From assembly GCA_903929815.1 (NCBI GenBank), contig CAIYWD010000221.1:1-32747 (forward strand): a stretch of 32,747 nt of DNA. The letters run 5' to 3'. How positions within the stretch are numbered: position 1 is the first letter of the stretch; every line of letters begins with the position of its first letter. The DNA is from an uncultured beta proteobacterium. GTDB lineage: Bacteria; Pseudomonadota; Gammaproteobacteria; Burkholderiales; Burkholderiaceae_C. A model generated the notes under the pieces. It made no database searches. It saw only the letters and a program-made list of their open reading frames with translations, and was not told where the DNA came from. Positions 27,996-32,747 of the stretch are shown here, one piece after another. The position numbers were made by a program, and so were the translations under genes.

Positions 27996-29666
27996 TCACG
28001 CCAGAAATTTGTTGGTGATGGGATAGCGCCAGTCCTTGCCAAAACTGCGGTGTGTCACACGAATGCCCACGGGCGACTGTCGCCTTTTGTATTCACTGGT
28101 TTTCATCAGCCACGTGACACGTTCCACATCGGCCCGTGCAAAACCTGCTGCCACCATATCTTCAATGCTTTCGTCATTTTCCATATAACGTTCGACAATG
28201 GCATCCAAAATATCGTAAGGCGGCAAGCTATCCTGGTCCTTTTGGTTGGGCCGAAGCTCAGCACTTGGTGGCCGTGTCATGATGCGCTCAGGAATAGGCG
28301 ATGAGCCAGTCTGATAGGGGTCATGCACATTGCGCCAGCGCGCCAATTGAAACACTGTGGTTTTGGTCAAGTCTTTGATGACTGCAAAACCGCCTGCCAT
28401 GTCACCATACAAAGTGCAGTAGCCGGTGGCCATTTCTGACTTGTTGCCGGTGGTCAGCACCAGACTGCCAAACTTGTTGCTCAATGCCATCAGCAGCGTG
28501 CCACGAATGCGTGCCTGAAGGTTTTCCTCGGTCGTGTCTTCTGCCAGACCTTTGAATTCGGAACTTAACGTGGCTTTGAAGGCTTCCAATTCAGGAACGA
28601 TGGACAGTTCATCGTAACGAACGCCCAAGCGAGAAGCCATCTCACGCGCATCCCTCCAACTGATGTCTTGGGTATAGGGCGAAGGCATCATCACCGCACG
28701 AACCCTGTCTTTGCCCAAGGCATCCACAGCGATAGCCAACACCAGGGCAGAGTCAATGCCACCTGACAAGCCCAACACCACCGATGGAAAGCCATTTTTT
28801 CCAATGTAGTCACGCACACCCCACACCAGTGCATCCCACAAATCGGCATCCGCATCGCCGTACGGTGCGATTGTCGCTCTTAATTCAATAGCTGCCGATG
28901 CTTGATGGACGTGGACTAGAAGGTTATTTTCTATAAAACCAGGGGCACGACCGGCCAGTGTGCCATCCGCATTCAATGCAAATGAATATCCCTCAAAAAC
29001 CATCTCATCTTGCCCGCCCACCAAATGCGCATACACCAGAGGAAGTCCACAATCGAGCACCCGCTCGCGCATCTGATGTTCGCGCTCTGTGCCCTTTCCA
29101 ATATGAAAGGGTGATGCGTTCATGACCGCGATCATTTGTGCGCCAGCATCCCGCGTTAAACGTGCAGGTGCTTCAAACCATGCGTCTTCACAAATCAGCA
29201 AGCCAACCTTGACCCTGCACTCACCCACTTCAAACACACACACATCGTGACCTGATTTGAAATAACGATGCTCATCAAACACTTGGTAGTTGGGCAATTC
29301 GCGCTTGGCATAACGTGCCACTGCCTGGCCTTCACACAACACACTCGCAGCGTTAAATCGCTGCTGTACAGCCACCGATCGTGTGCGACTGTCGCCACCC
29401 GTGGGGTGACCCACCACCACACACAGTCCCTTGAAGGTTGCCAATGCTTGAGCAACATTCTGCACAGCCTCATCACAGGCAGTGATAAATGCTGCACGCA
29501 AAAACAAATCTTCAGCGGCGTACCCACAGATGGAGAGTTCAGGTGTCAACACCAGACGTGCGCCATTCCAGTAAGCCTGTTGGGCTGCCTCAATGATTTT
29601 TTTGGAGTTGCCCAGCAAATCGCCTACCACCAGATTGAGTTGTGCTACGCAAAGAGTGAGCATCAT
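27996..29666 (-). CDS. nadE: Glutamine-dependent NAD+ synthetase
   Basis: An approximately 556-residue enzyme amidating nicotinic acid adenine dinucleotide. The N-terminal nitrilase-type glutaminase domain (about 1-260) has the catalytic Glu (LTPELSICGYAAED), Lys (KRELPNYQVF) and Cys (LLICEDAWF). The C-terminal ATP-pyrophosphatase domain has SGGIDSALVLAIAVDALG and GNKSEMATGYCTLYGDMAGG. The start is uncertain: MMLTLCVAQLN at 29666 fits the family, ATG 29675 is possible, and 29750 would lie inside cheW. No clear ribosome binding site is seen, suggesting coupling to cheW, which ends 31-40 bp upstream. Confidence 0.93.
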   Translation of the reverse strand: MMLTLCVAQLNLVVGDLLGNSKKIIEAAQQAYWNGARLVLTPELSICGYAAEDLFLRAAFITACDEAVQNVAQALATFKGLCVVVGHPTGGDSRTRSVAVQQRFNAASVLCEGQAVARYAKRELPNYQVFDEHRYFKSGHDVCVFEVGECRVKVGLLICEDAWFEAPARLTRDAGAQMIAVMNASPFHIGKGTEREHQMRERVLDCGLPLVYAHLVGGQDEMVFEGYSFALNADGTLAGRAPGFIENNLLVHVHQASAAIELRATIAPYGDADADLWDALVWGVRDYIGKNGFPSVVLGLSGGIDSALVLAIAVDALGKDRVRAVMMPSPYTQDISWRDAREMASRLGVRYDELSIVPELEAFKATLSSEFKGLAEDTTEENLQARIRGTLLMALSNKFGSLVLTTGNKSEMATGYCTLYGDMAGGFAVIKDLTKTTVFQLARWRNVHDPYQTGSSPIPERIMTRPPSAELRPNQKDQDSLPPYDILDAIVERYMENDESIEDMVAAGFARADVERVTWLMKTSEYKRRQSPVGIRVTHRSFGKDWRYPITNKFLA

Positions 29667-29706
29667 GGTCTGCATGGTCTGATCTGACAAATAAGCATTC
29701 AACACG

Positions 29707-30192
29707 TCAGGAGAGCATGCCAAGTTCAGCGTGATTGAGCAAGGATTCAATATTCATCACAATCAAGGTGCGATCGCCCAAATGAACCAGACCGGTGATA
29801 AAACGGCTGTCCAGCACAGATTCAAACTGCGGTGCAGGTTTGATCGACTCGGCCTTGATACTGACCACATCAGACACAGAATCGACCACCACGCCAATCA
29901 CCGTGCCATGCACTTTCAAAATAATCACGACCGTGAACTCGGTGTACTCTGCACGGGGTAAATTGAGCTTGAGTCGCAAATCCACAATAGGAACAATAAC
30001 GCCCCTCAAGTTGATGACCCCCTTGACAAACAGGGGGGCATTGACCATGCGGGTAGGGTCTTCGTAGGAGCGAATTTCCTGAACCTGCAATATGCCAATA
30101 GCGTACTCTTCAGAGCCAAGACGCAAACTCAAGTATTCACCCTCATTGGCCTTGGCAGTACCAGAGCGGGTTGTATTTGGTTTTGGGTTCAT
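29707..30192 (-). CDS. cheW: Chemotaxis coupling protein CheW
   Basis: A 161-residue adapter linking chemoreceptors to the CheA kinase. The CheW fold spans about 20-155: EYLSLRLGSEEYAIGILQVQEI, VKGVINLRGVIVPIVDLR, and TLIVMNIESLL. ATG 30192 (MNPKPNTT) is preferred because AGGA lies eight nt upstream; ATGs at 30201 and 30198 overlap that site. It is isolated from other chemotaxis genes and sits upstream of nadE-glnB, so it may be an auxiliary CheW. Confidence 0.92.
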   Translation of the reverse strand: MNPKPNTTRSGTAKANEGEYLSLRLGSEEYAIGILQVQEIRSYEDPTRMVNAPLFVKGVINLRGVIVPIVDLRLKLNLPRAEYTEFTVVIILKVHGTVIGVVVDSVSDVVSIKAESIKPAPQFESVLDSRFITGLVHLGDRTLIVMNIESLLNHAELGMLS

Positions 30193-30292
30193 GAACATCA
30201 TCCTTTGAAAAAATGGGTAAAACAAAGCTATCGCTGCAATCATCCGATGCTAATACATGCCATCACATCAAAAACAGCATTTTTAGAGGTAA

Positions 30293-30358
30293 AGTTCGCC
30301 CATTCGCCAATTACCGACGTCAGCACGTTTTTGTGTGCCAGTCGGCGATGGCGAAACT
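30293..30358. promoter_or_regulatory. Long imperfect hairpin between cheW and hppA
   Basis: AGTTCGCCCATTCGCC (30293) and GGCGATGGCGAAACT (ending 30358) are imperfect arms. Inside, CCGAC...GCAC pairs with GTGC...GTCGG around a T-rich loop, so 66 nt could fold almost entirely. It lies in the 233-bp divergent spacer, about 67 bp before the hppA start; it may be an mRNA leader structure or a small repeat. Confidence 0.45.
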
Positions 30359-30425
30359 CTGCAGGGGTGCATTAATAATTAATAAGATGCACACTGTCTT
30401 CTCGACCAATTAACAGGAAAATTTT

Positions 30426-32501
30426 ATGACAGGCAACTCAGCGCTGATATTGGCGCTTATCTGCGGCTTGATCGCAGTCGGCTATGGCTTTTGGGCACGA
30501 AGCTGGATACTCTCTCAAGATGCCGGCAATCAGCGAATGCAAGACATCGCCAATGCCATCCAGACCGGTGCATCGGCATACCTTGCCCGGCAATACAAAA
30601 CCATTGCCATTGTTGGCGTGGTACTGGCTATTTTGATTGGTGTATTTCTTGATCACCTCAGCGCAGTTGGCTTTGTGCTGGGTGCAGTGCTCTCTGGGGC
30701 TTGTGGTTTTATTGGTATGAATGTTTCGGTTCGTGCCAATGTGAGAACCGCCCAGGCTGCCACCAAAGGCATTGGCCCTGCACTAGACGTTGCTTTTCGT
30801 GGAGGTGCCATCACCGGTATGCTGGTGGTGGGGCTGGGACTTTTGGGTGTCACCGGTTTTTACTGGTTTTTGACAGGCAATAGCGATGCACCCAACGCCA
30901 AACTGGCCGAAATGCTCAACCCCTTGATTGGTTTTGCCTTTGGTTCTTCTTTGATTTCCATTTTTGCACGTTTGGGCGGTGGCATTTTCACCAAAGGCGC
31001 AGACGTGGGTGCTGACCTGGTGGGCAAGGTTGAAGCCGGCATTCCCGAAGACGACCCCCGCAACCCTGCCGTGATTGCCGATAACGTAGGCGACAACGTG
31101 GGCGACTGCGCTGGCATGGCAGCAGACCTGTTTGAAACTTACGCCGTCACGCTCATTGCCACCATGGTGCTCGGTGCTTTGATGGTGACAGGTGCAGGCA
31201 TCAGTGCTGTGGTCTATCCGCTGGCGCTGGGTGCTGTGTCGATTGTGGCCTCCATCATTGGCTGCTTCTTTGTCAAAGCCTCGCCCGGCATGACCAACGT
31301 GATGCCCGCCCTTTATAAAGGTTTGGCTGTCGCGGGGGCGCTGTCACTGGTGGCTTTCTTTTTTGTGACTCAAAACTTGCTGCCCGCCACCCTGACACTC
31401 ACAACCGGTCAAGTGATCTCTGGCATGAGCCTGTTCTATGCATGTATCGTAGGTTTGGTGCTGACTGCCGCTTTGGTGTGGATTACCGAGTATTACACCG
31501 GCACCCAATACAAACCAGTACAGCACATCGCTGAGGCTTCCACCACCGGTCATGGCACCAACATCATTGCGGGTTTGGGCGTGTCCATGCGCTCAACCGC
31601 CTGGCCTGTGATGTTTGTCTGCGTGGCCATTTACACCGCTTACGCATTGGCTGGTCTTTATGGCATTGCCATTGCGGCGACCTCCATGTTGAGCATGGCA
31701 GGCATTGTGGTCGCCCTGGATGCTTATGGCCCCATCACCGACAACGCAGGCGGCATTGCTGAAATGGCTGAAATGCCCAAGAGCGTACGCGACATCACTG
31801 ACCCCCTGGATGCCGTGGGCAACACCACCAAAGCAGTGACAAAAGGTTACGCCATTGGCTCTGCCGGTCTGGCTGCACTGGTTCTTTTTGCCGACTACAC
31901 CCATAAGCTCGATGCTTATGGCAAGGTGATCACCTTTGATTTAAGCAACCACATGGTCATCATTGGTCTGTTTATTGGTGGCCTGATTCCTTATCTCTTT
32001 GGCGCCATGGCGATGGAAGCCGTAGGCCGTGCCGCAGGTGCTGTGGTGGTCGAAGTTCGCCGCCAGTTTCGTGACATCAAAGGCATCATGCAAGGCAAAG
32101 CCAAGCCTGATTACGGCACCGCCGTTGATATTTTGACCACTGCTGCCATCAAGGAGATGGTCGTACCGTCCTTGTTACCCGTGGTCGCGCCTATTTTGGT
32201 GGGGCTGATACTAGGGCCTGCTGCTTTGGGTGGCTTGCTGATGGGCACCATCGTCACGGGCTTGTTTGTGGCTATTTCGATGTGTACCGGTGGCGGTGCC
32301 TGGGACAATGCCAAAAAATACATTGAAGACGGTCATTTTGGTGGCAAAGGCTCAGAAACCCACAAAGCCGCCGTGACCGGTGACACCGTAGGCGACCCCT
32401 ACAAAGACACCGCAGGTCCAGCCATCAACCCGCTGATCAAAATCATCAACATCGTGGCTCTGTTGATTGTGCCGTTGATGATGAAGTTTCACGGCATGTA
32501 A
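30426..32501 (+). CDS. hppA: K+-independent H+-translocating pyrophosphatase
   Basis: A 691-residue integral membrane enzyme with about 16 hydrophobic segments that pumps protons using pyrophosphate hydrolysis. The substrate-binding signature [11 protein letters not shown] begins near residue 193 and is followed by [19 protein letters not shown]. The potassium-determining motif reads GNTTKA with lysine at 469, which in this family marks K+-independent H+ pumps (alanine marks K+-dependent ones). A third acidic cluster near the C-terminus ([19 protein letters not shown]) is intact. AGGA lies seven nt before ATG 30426. It is transcribed alone, away from cheW. Confidence 0.96.
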   Translation: MTGNSALILALICGLIAVGYGFWARSWILSQDAGNQRMQDIANAIQTGASAYLARQYKTIAIVGVVLAILIGVFLDHLSAVGFVLGAVLSGACGFIGMNVSVRANVRTAQAATKGIGPALDVAFRGGAITGMLVVGLGLLGVTGFYWFLTGNSDAPNAKLAEMLNPLIGFAFGSSLISIFARLGGGIFTKGADVGADLVGKVEAGIPEDDPRNPAVIADNVGDNVGDCAGMAADLFETYAVTLIATMVLGALMVTGAGISAVVYPLALGAVSIVASIIGCFFVKASPGMTNVMPALYKGLAVAGALSLVAFFFVTQNLLPATLTLTTGQVISGMSLFYACIVGLVLTAALVWITEYYTGTQYKPVQHIAEASTTGHGTNIIAGLGVSMRSTAWPVMFVCVAIYTAYALAGLYGIAIAATSMLSMAGIVVALDAYGPITDNAGGIAEMAEMPKSVRDITDPLDAVGNTTKAVTKGYAIGSAGLAALVLFADYTHKLDAYGKVITFDLSNHMVIIGLFIGGLIPYLFGAMAMEAVGRAAGAVVVEVRRQFRDIKGIMQGKAKPDYGTAVDILTTAAIKEMVVPSLLPVVAPILVGLILGPAALGGLLMGTIVTGLFVAISMCTGGGAWDNAKKYIEDGHFGGKGSETHKAAVTGDTVGDPYKDTAGPAINPLIKIINIVALLIVPLMMKFHGM

Positions 32502-32543
32502 CTGTCTTTTCACTTGGCATCAAGCCAATATGGGAGCGAGCTC

Positions 32544-32747
32544 GGGTGCGTTTCAACGACACCAAACAAAACTCACTTCTGGAAGCGCGGGCAAGATGCC
32601 CGCGCTTCCAGGAATGATGCTATGATTTTTTGCGATATTTTATGTTAAGAAATCGGCATCTAACGCCCGTCCCACTTGCATAGTTTGCTATGATTTTTGC
32701 AACTTAGATCAGACATGGCAGTCACCACATCACTTTGAAACGCACCC
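32544..32747. repeat. Composite repeat (C-B-C), copy 3
   Basis: GGGTGCGTTTCAA (32544-32556) and TTGAAACGCACCC (32735-32747) are perfect 13-bp inverted ends. The right side extends to CCACATCACTTTGAAACGC (from 32725) as at 248, 5041 and 25506. Inside are the GC-rich hairpin at 32579 and a TAGCTA-type palindrome (GGCATCTAACGCCCGTCCC ... TTTGCTATG, 32652-32693). The element reaches the end of the window. Confidence 0.65.
32579..32611. terminator. 15-bp perfect hairpin downstream of hppA
   Basis: CTGGAAGCGCGGGCA (32579-32593) and TGCCCGCGCTTCCAG (32597-32611) pair perfectly around AGA. It lies 78 bp after the hppA stop and may end its transcript, but no immediate T-run follows. The GCGGGCAAGATGCCCGC core resembles a palindrome seen between genes in many bacteria (recollection), so it may be a REP-like unit nested in the composite repeat. 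Confidence 0.6.

Overview
The window looks like a chromosomal core region of a betaproteobacterium, order Burkholderiales and most likely Comamonadaceae. This rests on gene order (thrS-infC-rpmI-rplT-pheS-pheT-ihfA; ilvB-ilvH-ilvC; hrcA divergent from nadK-recN), on the protein sequences, and on a palindromic intergenic repeat with the core TAGCTA...GCGCTAGAGGCC that I associate from memory with Comamonadaceae genomes. I cannot name the genus. No phage, integrase, transposase gene or CRISPR array is visible.

Layout. 1-735 has no gene and is filled with palindromic repeats. 736-2947 (+) holds a Bcp-type peroxiredoxin, a terminator and a PIN-PhoH ATPase. dnaB (-) follows. 4431-5169 is a repeat-rich gap leading to a secreted DUF1566 protein (+), the most accessory-looking gene. 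Next come recX, rapZ, recN and nadK (-), hrcA (+), a tRNA with anticodon CAT (+), and ampG (-). A long minus-strand block follows, transcribed in the order ilvB, ilvH, ilvC, thrS, infC, rpmI, rplT, pheS, pheT, ihfA: branched-chain amino acid synthesis, then translation initiation, ribosomal proteins and aminoacyl-tRNA synthetases, then a nucleoid protein. 25576-27330 (+) is a sigma factor / DUF3619 / DUF3106 operon. cheW, nadE and glnB (-) and an H+-pyrophosphatase gene (hppA, +) close the window.

The most unusual content lies between the genes. Three copies of a transposase-less element (MITE-like, 180-236 bp) have CCTAGATTCCTCAG-type ends, and two are flanked by the same 5-bp duplication TTTAA. 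Copy 2 encodes the last residues and stop codon of recN and part of the probable rapZ ribosome binding site; copy 3's target duplication contains the glnB stop codon; copy 1 sits 14 bp upstream of the dnaB start. Another composite element (GGGTGCG...GTGATG ends around a TAGCTA palindrome) occurs three times, and one palindrome copy supplies the ampG stop codon. A third palindrome family with up to 31-bp perfect arms occurs at the window start, next to the tRNA and inside the rplT-pheS gap.

Other points: thrS shows an apparent 1-nt deletion near codon 19, splitting off the start of its TGS domain; infC uses the rare start codon ATC; dnaB and the sigma factor gene appear to start with TTG; and the CAT tRNA carries acceptor-stem pairs seen in lysidine-modified tRNA-Ile2.
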